A stretch of DNA of 64,000 nucleotides from Incurvaria masculella (lineage: Eukaryota; Arthropoda; Insecta; Lepidoptera; Incurvariidae), in assembly GCA_946894095.1 (NCBI GenBank), contig OX335658.1:10593001-10657000 (forward strand), read 5' to 3'. Numbering within the stretch: the first letter of the stretch is position 1; every line of letters begins with the position of its first letter. A program made the translations under genes and the position numbers. This document shows positions 11,520-23,129 of this stretch, piece by piece. The notes beneath the pieces were generated by a model. The model saw only the letters and a program-made list of their open reading frames with translations. It was not told where the DNA came from and did not search any database.

Positions 11520-11745
11520 GAGCAGCGTTACAAACTGATTTATGCCCGGATTCGATTGATTCAGTTTCATCTTATTCGGATGATCGATTGAAGAGTTATG
11601 GAGGAACCATATATGCATACATACATACATACAGAAAATATTTTTAAAGATCGTCAATTTAGTTTAGTATCATCCATACACGTAGAGTCTACAAAATAAG
11701 TATCTTATAAAACAACATTACTTACTCCATAAACATACCTTTCTG
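11520..11745 (+). repeat. RY repeat copy
   Basis: Matches 7200-7465 and 27325-27470 in AAGAGTTATGGAGGAAC, ATCGTCAATTTAGTTT and the following block up to ACTCCATAAACATAC. It holds a short (CATA)n run at 11617-11634. Confidence 0.7.
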
Positions 11746-11796
11746 ATTTATAATAGAAAGTATAGAAAAAGATAGATGGATTATAAAATAATTATA

Positions 11797-11957
11797 CTAA
11801 GCCTGGTTTTCACCAAGTACTGATTTATTTTAATTGACACTTAAAGGGCATTTATTACTAAAGTGCTGATTATATTGCGCTGATATCGATTGCGAGATGA
11901 TAAAAAAGGCCCCTTTTATGTGAGAATTAAGCAAATCAGTACTTGCTAAAAGATACC
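11797..11957. repeat. M1 MITE, intact copy
   Basis: About 160 bp with inverted ends: left CACCAAGTACTGATTTA and right AAATCAGTACTTGC are reverse complements over AAGTACTGATTT. The interior ATTGACACTTAAAGGGC and GATATCGATTGC recurs in the copy split by the BEL element (46671-46832). Non-autonomous DNA transposon by structure; superfamily not determined. Confidence 0.75.
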
Positions 11958-12193
11958 CCGTACCTGCGGAACCCTATCACTAAGCCTCCGCTGTCCGTGC
12001 GTCGGTCCGTCCTTTCGTCTGTCACGGGGCTGTATCTCATGTGTATTTATTTTGCCGATACAACAACAAATATATAAGATTAAACAATAATACTAATTAA
12101 AGGGCTCCTACAAAAAAAAAGTGTTTTTGTGCTAAATCTTGTTCTATGGTACGTAACCCTTCGTGTGCGAGTTCGACTCGCACTTGGCCGGAT
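11958..12193 (-). repeat. S1 SINE copy
   Basis: Antisense S1: GCGGAACCCTATCACTAAGC at the 3' end of the element, the TCCGTCCTTTCGTCTGTCAC run, and the head complement GGTACGTAACCCTTCGTGTG to CACTTGGCCGG at 12190. It directly abuts M1. Confidence 0.85.
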
Positions 12194-12784
12194 TTTATTG
12201 TATCGAAGATCAAAATATCTCAAGAACAAGCCCGGGCTGTATTCTGTACAATCAAATGCGAACGGTACGAAATGTTTTGCAGGATAACTTCATGAATAGC
12301 GTGCACACTAACATAGCCTTCAAACAACAGAATATGGCTCTACCTGTAGCTAACTGAATGAACACCTTATGTATCGTAATATACCTTTATTGAAAGGCCT
12401 ACTAAGCGCACATGGCAGCATCACTCGCGCAGTCCACACGATCTGACACAAGAGGCTCTCGTGATGTAACGCGTATTTGTATTTACTCAGCTAATTGTGC
12501 AAACATCTCCCGCACTTGATGTTAGCAGCGTGTTATCTACCAGACATCTTGTACTAACGTAATCACGCACTAATGCGGTTTCACTTATTCGATTATCCCG
12601 GTTACTAAATACGCTTCAATGCCTTTACATCGCTCCACTCAGTTTTCTATCGGTAACGCAGATATATTTTGAATGATCAGACGAAATGTTACAACTGAAT
12701 ATTTAAAAATAAATTAAATACATGCACGATTACTGCAAAAACCGCAATGGTATCACCCACGCTATTATTACTCTTAGACTCTGT
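12194..12784. other. Intergenic, nothing recognised
   Basis: No feature seen; a 64-codon frame at 12163-12357 overlaps the S1 end and is not credible. Confidence 0.5.
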
Positions 12785-12905
12785 CTCACTGTTTCACGCC
12801 TTAACCGTTGAAATTCAGTTTAGAGATGGTCTGAACCTAGGATGAGGACATAGGCTACATTTTATGGCGAATATTAAACTCGAAAGGGGTTAAATTAGGG
12901 GATAA
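12785..12905 (-). repeat. RW repeat fragment
   Basis: The minus strand carries TAGCCTATGTCCTCATCCTA, then CATCTCTA, an ordering also present at 39555-39745 plus. I recognise this as part of a widespread lepidopteran interspersed repeat. No coding part. Confidence 0.6.
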
Positions 12906-13974
12906 CTAAATTAGTTTAAATAGAGAATACATATAATATCTAGAAAATAATTCAGCCCGACATCAGTAAAAAACGACATTGACCCGAGCAGAGCCGGATA
13001 CTTACTGATAAAAACTAAACATTCAATTACTTTCTTCTTTGACAAGATTATAGTCACCAGTTCAATGATTTCCGTCCAATTATTTTATAATTACAATAGA
13101 TAATATTCATGCAATTAAAAAACAATAAAATGGCTTAACTTCTGGCTCAACAAATTTGGATTTGATACTTACCAGAAACATCTTGTCCATAGACACCAGA
13201 CCCCATTTAGGTCGCCCTATATGTTAACACCAGCAAGAATGTATCGATAGAAGGCCGGGGTACGGTTACACTTAGGAAACAATGGGCCAAAGCTTTGAGC
13301 GTAGCGTATAACCCTCTTTTATCCCTAAACCCCTGTCAAATATTTCAATATACTTAGAGACACTAATATTCCAAAACGTTTTATAAATAATTTAACGGTT
13401 TGAATGCGTGAAAATCCCGTACAAGATTGGTTTTTTAGTTGTGACACAACCCGTTTCTAGCTAATTGCGTTGAAATGAAGAATTACTTCGCATCTGCAAC
13501 CAAAACCCAACGTCTTTACTTAAATATGTCCATGTGGTGTACATTAATAATGAATTATTCATTATTATTAATGAATAATCTACGATTAAATAAAGTCTTA
13601 TTATTTTAAAAAGAGAAAATTAGTAGAAAGAACTCTTCTTTCTGTAATTTCAAATTGTAAAATTGTGAGATTAGTAGATTAATTGCCTGTAAGGTCTTAT
13701 TTAACTGCCCGGCGTTTTTGGTGATTAACAATTGTGAATTGGTTATATACTGGTTATATATTGATTGTATTGTGGAAAAAACTACCAATATTTTTAAAGA
13801 TCTTCCCAAAGCATGAACGCATTCATTTCTGATGGCAAAATTGGTAGACAACTCTCAAAAATGTTTTTGCTGAAAGGTTCTATAATTCGGTTCTATTAAT
13901 CGGTGCCATAAAGTAATAAATAATATACCATAAATGTAATATAATTTTATTATTATAATGTGTACCTATTTACG
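12906..13974. other. Intergenic, AT-rich
   Basis: No gene seen. A short AT palindrome lies at 13547-13580 (AATAATGAATTATTCATTAT and neighbour). The 81-codon frame 13606-13851 (minus) has no motif. Confidence 0.5.
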
Positions 13975-14210
13975 AGCATTCGTGGCCTAGCAGTTTGGCT
14001 CCACGGTTCTCAACCGAGATTCGTGGACCGTGGATTCCCCACCCGTTAAGAGTTTGATGACTGCGTTATTTATTTATGTAACACAAATATTTCACGGTGA
14101 AGGAAACCATAGTGAGGAGAAGTGTCCTAGCAAATAAGAAACCCTTCCGACATCATTGGATGGAACGAGGTCCACTTATTATTATTCAACCGCTGAGTAT
14201 CCTGAGACCA
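13975..14210 (+). repeat. S4 SINE copy
   Basis: Begins with an A-box-like TGGCCTAGCAGTTTGG and a weak B-box near GTGGATTCCCC. The body contains AAGAGTTTGATGACTGCGTT and CACGGTGAAGGAAACCATAG, which I recognise from a common lepidopteran SINE, and ends near GGAACGAGGTCCAC. Single copy in this window. Confidence 0.7.
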
Positions 14211-14833
14211 TATATCATTGCTCGTTAAATTGCTATATTATTTTTATTGTTAATCTTCAGCTCAAAACTGCATCCGCCGAGAAAATTGATTAAAGAAAAT
14301 TCAATTTGCTGTATTGGAACGCTGTAATTGGAAGGAAAATGCACCGGAAATACGTCGTAATGAACGTTTTATCGTTTCCTCGTCATGCCGGGCGATGTGA
14401 GGTGGCGGAGGGGAGGCGGCGGGAGGGGGCACCAGCACCGACAAAGGAACCTATTAGCTTCGATGATGGAAAGTTTACCAGTTTGACAGCGCTCTTAAGC
14501 GAATAAAGAGACTTATATCTGGTTCTGAAATCACAGGGTCGAGTTTTTTTCGGCTTAATAATAATAATTACAGTGAAAATCCATCTATATTTATGTGTCC
14601 ATATTTTTCATAACTAAGATAATTTCCTTTTACTCTATTTTACTCATAACATTGTTGTTTTTATTATTTTACTTATCTAAAGTTGCCTATCTAAAGACGA
14701 ATGTTGGATCAAAAATGTTTCTGATGATATTCAAAGACGAATCTTAACGATTTGACGATGTTTCAAACCTCAAATTTGTTTTTTCAAGACCGCGACTGTA
14801 AATTATTATTTAAGGCATGGTGATTTCCATGCC
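14211..14833. other. Intergenic; short purine-rich GC patch
   Basis: GC-rich, G-skewed patch at 14398-14440; otherwise AT-rich. No gene seen. Confidence 0.45.
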
Positions 14834-15157
14834 ATGAATATTTTCATAATCCGTTTTTTTTATTATTATAAAATTGTAGGTATTTCAGGGAAATGAAAAA
14901 AAAGGGAATAAAATCGTACCCGAGCGATTTGGGCGCCGATTCTCACTCTAGAAATCGTTGGTTCAATATCCGTAGGCGGGTGACACTTTTTTAAAATGAA
15001 TATTTTCATAATCCGTTTTTTTTATTATTATAAAATTGTAGGTATTTCAGGGAAATGAAAAAAAAGGGAATAAAATCGTACCCGAGCGATTTGGGCGCCG
15101 ATTCTCACTCTAGAAATCGTTGGTTTAATATCCGTAGGCGGGTGACACTTTTTTAAA
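14834..15157 (+). repeat. 162-bp tandem duplication with tRNA-like segment
   Basis: Two directly repeated 162-bp units (starts 14834 and 14996) that differ at one position I can see (GGTTCAATATCC versus GGTTTAATATCC). Each unit carries an A-box-like CGAGCGATTTGGGCGCC and, about 30 nt later, B-box-like GGTTCAATATCC, so it is probably a duplicated SINE head. The near identity implies a recent duplication or an assembly duplicate. Confidence 0.85.
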
Positions 15158-15790
15158 ATGCTCACACACATTGGGCGGTGTTGAGGCTTCACCAATTAGC
15201 TAAATGACATAAAAAAACTAAATTCCTCACCTCCATGGGTACTGAGTTATATGTGCGTAAAATAGTAATCAAATAAATGAGTCTGATGTTCTGTTCTCGT
15301 CAGCTAAAAATAGCACCGTTCCCATTAAATATAATTTTACAAACACACACCCATCTTTTAAACTACATTGTAGAATAAAAAATATATATGCTGAGATTCA
15401 AAGACAGTTAGTTCTTGGGTCTGTCAAAAAGGTGGAAAACATGGGAATCATCTCAAGACCCGAAAACTGTCTTTGAATGACAGCATTATTCACTTTTTTT
15501 TTAAAAGTCAACATATAAATATCTTCAGTGATGGATGGTTCATCACTTTGAATCACCGCGATCTCAACATATGTCTCAGGATATCGATGTGTATTATACG
15601 ATGTTACGTACACAACGCACCCAAGCAACTTCGGCCGGTCTCGGACAGAGCTTAAGCGATGCGATGACTCGCCAAGTGTACCGGATGCTGTGAAGTGTAA
15701 AGTATACTGGGTCTCGTTTATATATTCTATTATTTATTTATTTATTTATTTATCGAGCGTATCGTGTCGATTGTTGCTCAGTTTGTAGAG
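15158..15790. other. Intergenic with (TTTA)n microsatellite
   Basis: The TTTA run is at 15727-15755. Short overlapping frames at 15398-15655 show no motif. Confidence 0.6.
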
Positions 15791-16859
15791 TTTTACCGGA
15801 TCTGCATAGGAGACATCGCAAGGGGCGTGGCCAAGTTATAACGCATTTTTGTAATTTACCGGATATGTATGGCAGGCATCGCAAGGGGCGTAGCCAAGTT
15901 ATTACCCATTTTTGTAATTTACCGAATATGTATGGCAGGCATCGCAAGGGGCGTGGCCAAGTTATTACCCATTTTTGTAATTTACCGAATATGTATGGCA
16001 GGCATCGCAAGGGGCGTGGCCAAGTTATTACCCATTTTTGTAATTTACCGAATATGTATGGCAGGCATCGCAAGGAGCGTGGCCAAGTTATTACCCATTT
16101 TTGTAATTTACCGAATATGTATGGCAGGCATCGCAAGGGGCGTGGCCAAGTTATAACGCATTTTTGTAATTTACCGGATATGTATGGCAGGCATCGCAAG
16201 GGGCGTGGCCAAGTTATTACCCATGTTTGTAATTTACCGAATACGTATGGCAGGCATCGCAAGGGGCGTGGCCAAGTTATAACGCATTTTTGTAATTTAT
16301 CGGATATGTATGGCAGACATCGCAAGGGGCGTGGCCAAGTTATTACCCATTTTTGTAATTTACCGAATATGTATGGCAGGCATAGCAAGGGGCGTGGCCA
16401 AGTTATTACCCATTTTTGTAATTTACCGAATATGTATGGCAGGCATCGCAAGGGGCGTGGCCAAGTTATTACCCATTTTTGTAATTTACCGAATATGTAT
16501 GGCAGGCATAGCAAGGGGCGTGGCCAAGTTATTACCCATTTTTGTAATTTACCGAATATGTATGGCAGGCATAGCAAGGGGCGTGGCCAAGTTATTACCC
16601 ATTTTTGTAATTTACCGAATATGTATGGCAGGCATCGCAAGGGGCGTGGCCAAGTTATTACCCATTTTTGTAATTTACCGAATATGTATGGCAGGCATCG
16701 CAAGGGGCGTGGCCAAGTTATTACCCATTTTTGTAATTTACCGAATATGTATGGCAGGCATCGCAAGGGGCGTGACCCAATCTATAACCCGTTTTTGTAT
16801 TTTACCGGATATGCATGGCAGACACGGCAATCTATAACCCATTTTCATATTTTCATCGC
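15791..16859. repeat. 63-bp minisatellite array
   Basis: About 14 near-identical 63-bp units start at 15865 and every 63 bp to 16684 (unit start ATGTATGGCAGGCATCGCAA), with degenerate units at both ends (15791-15864 and 16747-16859). Two variants alternate: ATTACCCATTTTTG with CCGAAT, and ATAACGCATTTTTG with CCGGAT. Because 63 = 3 x 21, frames stay open through the array on both strands (358 codons plus, 338 codons minus), giving a 21-residue periodic peptide. These long frames follow from the repeat arithmetic. There is no signal peptide, start context or flanking exon to support a protein. Confidence 0.95.
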
Positions 16860-18164
16860 AATTTATATTCTCAATATTTACCCAGAAGTAAACCTAACGC
16901 TCAGAGATATCTTTTATCTCAACCTGTTTCTAATAGTTTGAGATAACAGAGGAATAAATAAGATTCACGTTTAAAATACATTACTTGGTTACGAAACAAT
17001 TGCTTCATTTCTTATGTTTTTAAATTAAGTTTGAATGAATAAAGGTCTCTCTTTTATTTGTTGAAATCAATTCTTACATAGAGTCTGCAAAACCTTTGAA
17101 CTCTGCGCTATACAATTTTCCCCCGCTTTCATTCCTGCACCGAATCTCACCGCATTCCGAAGAGAACGGGAAGATTCTTACCAAAACAATTTAGTAGATT
17201 ATATTCTAAGTTATACTTTACAAAAACGTTTGCTTTTACCTCAAAAGGGGAGAACAGACATTATTTGAGGTGCTATCCGAGCCCTTTTGATTCGTTTCAG
17301 AAAGACAAACCTGCTGATGATTTTACGAATTGCCTGGAAATATTGATACCTACTAATTACACTAGTTTACAAAGTTTTTGTCTTTTGAATAAAACGTTTT
17401 TTTTTTTCTTAATAATCGAGGTGCACTGAGTTTCAGAAAAATCATAAAAAAAATGTAACACTTCATGTTTCCAAGATATTTATATTTTGATATTTTTTTA
17501 CGAAAAATAATGCTTACAAAAATATCAAACAAAAAATTTAAAATGAATTGCCTTAGCTTTTTTCTTGTATTTATTCATGTCTGTGTCTCTAATAAGAGGG
17601 TTCCCCCCATAACATTGGAATATTAAAATAAAAAAATCTATTTTCACCTGCAGCCCAAGAGTTTAGAGTTTTTCTGCATCTTTCACAAAAAACGTGAGGA
17701 GCCCAATTTTTGTCATGGTGACAGACCGAAATTTTGAGATAACCGAAACATGCATTTTAAGTGATTCCGTTATGGGATATCCTTTTTTAGATATTATAAA
17801 TTCACCACAAACATAACAAAAACGATCGAAGAATTTACTTTACACAACCTTTTTGACATTTTAAAAACAAGTATTTGTTTAACTGTACACTGCACAGCAT
17901 CAATATTTTAAAATAAAAAAATAAAATTGAAACCAACTTATGGGTAGTTTGAATATAAGATGTTATAAGAACTTGATTTATAGACGTGATAAAATAAACC
18001 AAATATATGTTTGTGCTTAGTTATTACTACTAAATACAACGATATGGAATTCATTGAAAGGACATGATTTTTTTTAATTTGTAAACTAGTGTTATGCAAC
18101 AATATATGGCCGGTTTATTTATTTAAATGTTTAAATACACCTTAAGTTAAATCTGTAACCTGAT
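16860..18164. other. Intergenic, AT-rich
   Basis: No gene, RNA or repeat that I can support. Confidence 0.5.
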
Positions 18165-18250
18165 CCGCCTATAACTATGAAACTAACCAAAAATTTGTTC
18201 GGTTTTGGTATTATTTGCGGTCCATTTTCGTCGAGACCTCCTAGTCTAAT
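18165..18250 (+). repeat. RX repeat fragment
   Basis: Shares TATAACTATGAAA and TTTGTTC(G/A)GTTTTGGTATT with 53155-53205 and ends in GAGACCTCCTAGT like the RX copies at 24265 and 53478. Confidence 0.55.
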
Positions 18251-18419
18251 ATCAGTACTGCTATGCGCGCATGGTCATCATAGTCATTGATTAGTATATT
18301 TAAGCTAGCTTCGAGATTCCTGATACGCAAGAAATATTTCCGTAACTCACATAACCTCCGTGCCATTTCCTTATGACATTTCCAAAGTACATCCATGTTC
18401 GCCAAGAGACCTCTTGCCA

Positions 18420-18651
18420 GCAGGTCTATTCCTGGCATTCAGTAATCAAGAATCAGGAATCCCGAGTCTATAAAACAGCTTTTATAGTGATTTTCAAAGA
18501 AAGTTTTTCTACAGAAAACCTTGATTGACTAAAAATACTATGCTCCTGAATATTTTCGTCGAATAAAATCGCATTGCAAACCGCTAAAAAAGCAGTTTTC
18601 TAGACTCAGGATTCCTGATTCCTGATTACTGAATACCAGGAATAGACCTGC
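18420..18651. repeat. M2 MITE copy
   Basis: Terminal inverted repeats of about 45 bp: left GCAGGTCTATTCCTGGCATT, right its complement ending AATAGACCTGC. The interior contains AAACAGCTTTTATAGTGATT. It matches 50249-50513 and, more weakly, 47563-47730. Non-autonomous DNA transposon by structure. Confidence 0.85.
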
Positions 18652-19021
18652 AGATCAATTCGACGGTTATTGAATTTACGTCAAAACCTGCTAAGGTCAG
18701 TGGTTCATCCAGAGTGCAGGTTGTACACTCCAAGGCCGGAGATGAGTCGCCAACGACCCACCATGGCCAGCGCCCCCACGCCGCCCCGGAGCGCCCGCCC
18801 GCCTCCGCCCACAGTCGCTGAAACATTAAGCTTGTATTCTATAATCTCATCGTACTTCCGGGCGGCCAGCTCGCGGCGGTGGAGGCTGCCGTCCCGCCCC
18901 GTTTAGTTGCGCTAATTTGATTATACTTTATGCAAACCTTTGACTGATGCTTCCGAAACTGTGGCTTCATTACGAAACACGTTAAGATTATTCGCAACCT
19001 GCGCTAGTTCTCAAATGGAGG
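18652..19021. other. GC-rich island 18700-18905
   Basis: CpG-rich block. Short frames on both strands (18626-18826 minus, 18670-18906 plus) are low-complexity Pro/Arg/Ala without a motif. A promoter or exon is possible but unsupported. Confidence 0.4.
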
Positions 19022-19145
19022 TCTTCACGTGGGGTCCGAACCATGGAGTGATTCGCATTCTAAACGAAAATACACATTTAAATCTTGGTTAAAAAATCTG
19101 ATGCATGCCATGGGATTCGAACCAGCGATATTTGATAGACCAAGG
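19022..19145 (-). repeat. S2 SINE head fragment, degenerate
   Basis: Antisense remnants CGAACCATGGAGTGATTCGC, then GCATGCCATGGGATTCGAAC with a B-box complement. It lies head to head with the S3 copy that follows. Confidence 0.6.
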
Positions 19146-19149
19146 ATGT

Positions 19150-19468
19150 TCCTCGGTATCTCAGTGTACGACGCATTGCAATTCGATTAGCAGGGGAAGC
19201 GCCTATGAGCGCGGTTGGGTTCTGGATGGGTGATCATTTTCAACCGTTTGAGGTTGGCCGTGGTTAGGATTCCTTTAGGTCGCCTTCATTACTTACTAAG
19301 TGGAAGGGTTAATCCCACCCGGGTTAGTAGCATCGCATTGAATGTCAATGTTAGAAGCGGCAATGAAAATTGCCCGTGTTTTCCATCCAATTCAATGTAG
19401 CCAAGCAATATAAGGAAGGTCCTGGCATGACACCTTTCCATGTGGTGTGTTAGGCAAATATTTGACAG
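19150..19468 (+). repeat. S3 SINE with 5S-rRNA-like head, full length
   Basis: The head at 19150-19260 has TTCGATTAGCAGGGGAAGCG, GAGCGCGGTTGGGTTC and TGGATGGGTGATCATTTTC, i.e. the 5S rRNA internal promoter layout. The body matches S2 (AAGCGGCAATGAAAATTG, TTCCATCCAATTCAATGTAG) and ends GGTGTGTTAGGCAAATATTT near 19468. Confidence 0.75.
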
Positions 19469-19504
19469 TTAGTTCGGTATTAGATGTACAACTATAATAA
19501 TATA

Positions 19505-19539
<35 letters not shown>

Positions 19540-19542
19540 ATT
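19505..19542. repeat. (AAAT)n microsatellite
   Basis: Uninterrupted AAAT repeats. Confidence 0.95.
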
Positions 19543-19999
19543 AGCAATTCATGTTCAGTTTAATATGATAAAGTAATAGACTTTGAGACTGGTGGCGAAT
19601 ACATTTAATATTAAATTTAATAGTATTAGAAAAAATATTGTTTAACACTTATATAAAATTCAATATTTTGATCTAGGTGAAATCACTGTATGTTTATATC
19701 GTCCAACTTTTTACTTTAATTACATTTAGGGTCATGTTTAATTTATAATTTTCCTTACCTTTCTCTACCCGGGATCGTTCCTACCTTTACCGCGGGCATG
19801 TTAGTTATAAATTAGTTGCGTCGGATTATGAAGTCCATTAATATCCTACGTACGTGTAAATATACTGTTATGTTTACTTATTTTTTCTACTTTGCTACTT
19901 TCAAAATGAAATGATACTCCTGAAAGTCTGAAATGATTTTGGGTGATGGAGAAATAAATATTCTTAGTGGTCACCCTTTCGACATATGGAACGAACGGA
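19543..19999. other. Intergenic, nothing recognised
   Basis: AT-rich; no feature seen. Confidence 0.5.
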
Positions 20000-20245
20000 T
20001 GACGAACAAATGACGAAACAACTTTACAGGGCCTAAGTGAGTGGAAGTGTCGTGCCTGGGCGGCCTAGAAGAACGTACCACGACCAAATCGATGTTACTC
20101 TGGTCTGGTACGTAGCACCCGTAATCGCATGCATTTAAAGATGTATGTCTGTAGATGAAGCAAAAAAGGTGTGCTGTGATCGTACCGTATGGCGCTCTAT
20201 CATCTCTGCCTACCCCTCGAAGAAAGCGGCATGTATGAATGTGTG
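20000..20245 (+). mobile_element. NL4 non-LTR 3' coding remnant
   Basis: One frame reads PGRPRRTYHDQID, and after frame changes another reads DEAKKVCCDRTVWRSIISAY, resembling the extreme C terminus of a non-LTR polyprotein seen repeatedly in lepidopteran genomes. The same order occurs at 4503-4740. Frameshifts and stops make it non-functional. Confidence 0.55.
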
Positions 20246-21330
20246 TATGTATATGTCACACTTCAAATATTTTATTATATATAAATGTTGTTATTATATA
20301 TAATAATAACAACATGTTATTATTTACAGTTTACAATACTGGTTTGATATGGAATTTAAGATGGTTTTATGTATTTTTTTATTACTTTCTCCATATTTCT
20401 CTGATATGAAATTCAGAGACATGATTTAAAAGGTTTTATTCATCTGTTTTTTTTATTTGGGTATTTTTTTTTTGTATTCTTATGATTGTTTTGGAAGGGT
20501 TACCATATTTTTTATTTTATTTATGGTTTAGGTGTTATTGTTGACATTTTATCGGCGATGGTTTGCAGTTAACATTTGTTTCTTTTTTTGTGTGTGCAAG
20601 TCGATGCTAGATTAGGATATGTTAGGTTCAATATAATGTTTACGTATGTATTTATATAGGGCCTCTAGTCCGTTAATACTCTGTATGTGTACGTAATTTA
20701 GTCAGTGACCGAAACTCATCGGTTGTAAGAAATTATAATTTTATTGAACCTTAATGTTCAATCAGCAGACGGAAAACAAATCCAAGACATACGTTCAGCT
20801 ATAATACTGTGGATGCATTAGACGTTGAACTCACAAAAACCGAAAACAGACCCATATAAATGAATTTGTATTTTATTTTTGTTTTCATTGCCGTCTGTTT
20901 TCCTGCCGGAATCGGGCCTTGTTTCAGCCGCAGGATTTTATCGCTTCGCGCCGCAGCTCAACAACCGTCTGGTTGAAAGCGAGTAAATTAATTCTCTTTT
21001 ATGGCTTTTTGTGGCTCACTATATAGATAGACCTATAATAAAATTTGCAGTGCAAATGTTGAGATTAATATAAGGAACTATCTTTATGAATGAAATCCAC
21101 GTATGCGTTTATTCGTAACTCTTCTCCTAACTAAGCAGCCCGACAGATGTTGATGATTGTTTTATGCTCACGAGGTCACCTCGGCGGTTCTACTTATAGT
21201 TGAACCCAGTAGGAGCGCTATCGTCGACATCCACTTTTTTTTTATTCTAGTTTCTACTTTTTTAGCCTTCCAGCACCTGTTAAATGTTTGGATTAATTCA
21301 TAACCGACCGTTTAAATAATATGGCCGCGA
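20246..21330. other. Intergenic, AT-rich
   Basis: A small AT hairpin lies at 20288-20314 (GTTGTTATTATATATAATAA and the rest of the arm). Otherwise nothing recognised. Confidence 0.5.
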
Positions 21331-21378
21331 AGGTTACATTTTCGTGTGAATGTCCATAGCGAAATTGACCTCAGCTAG
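21331..21378 (+). repeat. Helitron-like 3' end fragment
   Basis: TGAATGTCC...GCGAAATTGACCTCAGCTAGT matches the end of the repeat at 56735-56962. Ending in CTAG followed by T fits the 3' end of a non-autonomous Helitron, but the preceding hairpin is weak. Confidence 0.4.
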
Positions 21379-21566
21379 TATTGATATAAAATATTTCACT
21401 AACACAATTTCCGTGCAATAAAGCTGGGTCCGTAAGCATCGGAAAATTATGCTCCTCACACAATACCATTGTGCCACTACCACCTAACAAGAAAAAGTAG
21501 TGTCGTAAGGGAGCATAACTAGAGATTACCACCATGATTACTCGTAATAATGGTAATAATCGTAGC

Positions 21567-21970
21567 GGCTCGTAGCCTAGTGGCGCGGGGACTGGCCTAG
21601 CGTACCTTAGGCCTGGGTTCAATACCGACATGCACCACTGTCTTTCTCTTTCGGAGTTCGATAAGTGCATTTCGTCACGAATGCGAGCTGCTCCATGGAC
21701 GAAATCCATGTAAAACTGTAGGTCCCCTTCCTCTACTAGGTGGTAGGGTTTAAGCCGGCCCGGGTTGGTACCATCGCATTGGATGAAAAGATGGTCGAAG
21801 CGGCAATGAAAAATTGTCCGTGTTTTCGATCCAGTTCAATGTAACCGTGCTCATAAAGCGAAGGTCCTGGCATGGCACCAAATTCCTTCGGGAATGTGGT
21901 GTATTGGGCTAATATCATAACGGTAGTTGTGTGGTATTAGCCATCCATGTCAGGTCGCATAAAAAAAAAA
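21567..21970 (+). repeat. S2 SINE, best full-length copy
   Basis: tRNA-like head: A-box TAGCCTAGTGGCGC at 21573-21586 and B-box GGTTCAATACC at 21616-21626. The body has TTTCTCTTTCGGAGTTCGAT, AACTGTAGGTCCCCTTCC, CGAAGCGGCAATGAAAAATT and a 3' foldback (GGGCTAATATC / GGTATTAGCC), ending in an A-tract at 21961-21970. Reference for the other S2 calls. An apparent 112-codon antisense frame inside it is spurious. Confidence 0.9.
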
Positions 21971-23129
21971 TCATTTTACTGCATGGATATTCCGTTACCC
22001 CTAGGATATTTTTAGCGTCAATGTTTGTGATTAATCTCAATAAAAATACAAATATCATTGCTGAAGCTTTGTATTGACTGAACTTTGATCTTTATTTGAT
22101 GCGAGTATTTATTTGGCCTTCGGGTCGATGAAAGCAATTTGAACATTCCACGGTACAAACAGAGCGAAACAACTGAACACACATACAGAGTATAGTATAT
22201 TTTTATATATACACACTTCATGTTGCCACCCATATGTGGGGAATTCGTAGAAGTATAGTGGCAACACACAGAAAAGTCATTCGAAATTTAAATATTGAAA
22301 ATTTAAGCAAAATTTTGAGAGTCTCTATTATTTGTAGAACATTTTCTTATTGACGATTGTAATACGAAGACAAGAAATATGCTATTCTTTTATTGAGAAA
22401 TAATTGTATCGGATTAATATGACAAAATCTCTTCCTCAACAAAACTTTGGTGGAAAATATCTCATTCATATTAAAATTCAGTGACATGAATTTTGTTTAT
22501 AGAACTTAAGTCAAAGTGGTATATCAGTGTCTAGAAGAGCAAAAGCGCCCGTGAGCATTACGTACATCAATGTACGTGGGCAACGAATATCTTCTATTTC
22601 TACGAATATCTATCTAATACTTGATAGCAGTCGTCACCCTATCAATTCCCCATATTACGGGCGATAACTGTTAAAATGCTCTGAATGCTTTATTAGGTTT
22701 TTAAAACTTTTATTTTATTATATACTGTCAAAATCTACGTTTGTAAGTTTAATTTTTTTCTTATACCGTTAAGATTGGCTAATAAACATTGGAAAAATGT
22801 TGTCCTTTTTTACCCATTTTTTTTTAATAAATAGATAATTACAAGAACATAAAAACATTTTTATTAAAATCTGATAACGTTTAAGGCTGGGGAACCGATA
22901 GGGCCTGGCAGACAATTTTGCTAGTTTAATAGCAGTCGCCATTCAAACTTATGCCTTGGCCAATTGACAAAGAATGCATTTCTTATTTTTTTTTTCAAAT
23001 CCAGAGTCCCACTGCCTTCACAACAGTCTTAAAGGAGTGGGTATAGCTGGGAGGGAGAGGCTGCACTTCAGAGTTTAGAAGTACGAAAAATTTACGATTA
23101 GCTATTTCGGTTTGTACGCAAGAAAGGCA
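21971..23129. other. Intergenic, AT-rich
   Basis: No gene or repeat that I can support. Confidence 0.5.

Noticed and set aside
15791..16859. CRISPR-like array because of regular spacing
   Set aside because: The whole 63-bp unit is repeated with no unique spacers, and the sequence is eukaryotic. It is a minisatellite.
15750..16941. Long open frames on both strands as repeat-protein genes
   Set aside because: They are a direct result of a 63-bp unit free of stops in those frames; there is no supporting start context, splice signal or non-repetitive domain.
21371..21709. 112-codon minus frame as a gene
   Set aside because: It lies across the S2 SINE head and its flank; the apparent protein is repeat-derived.
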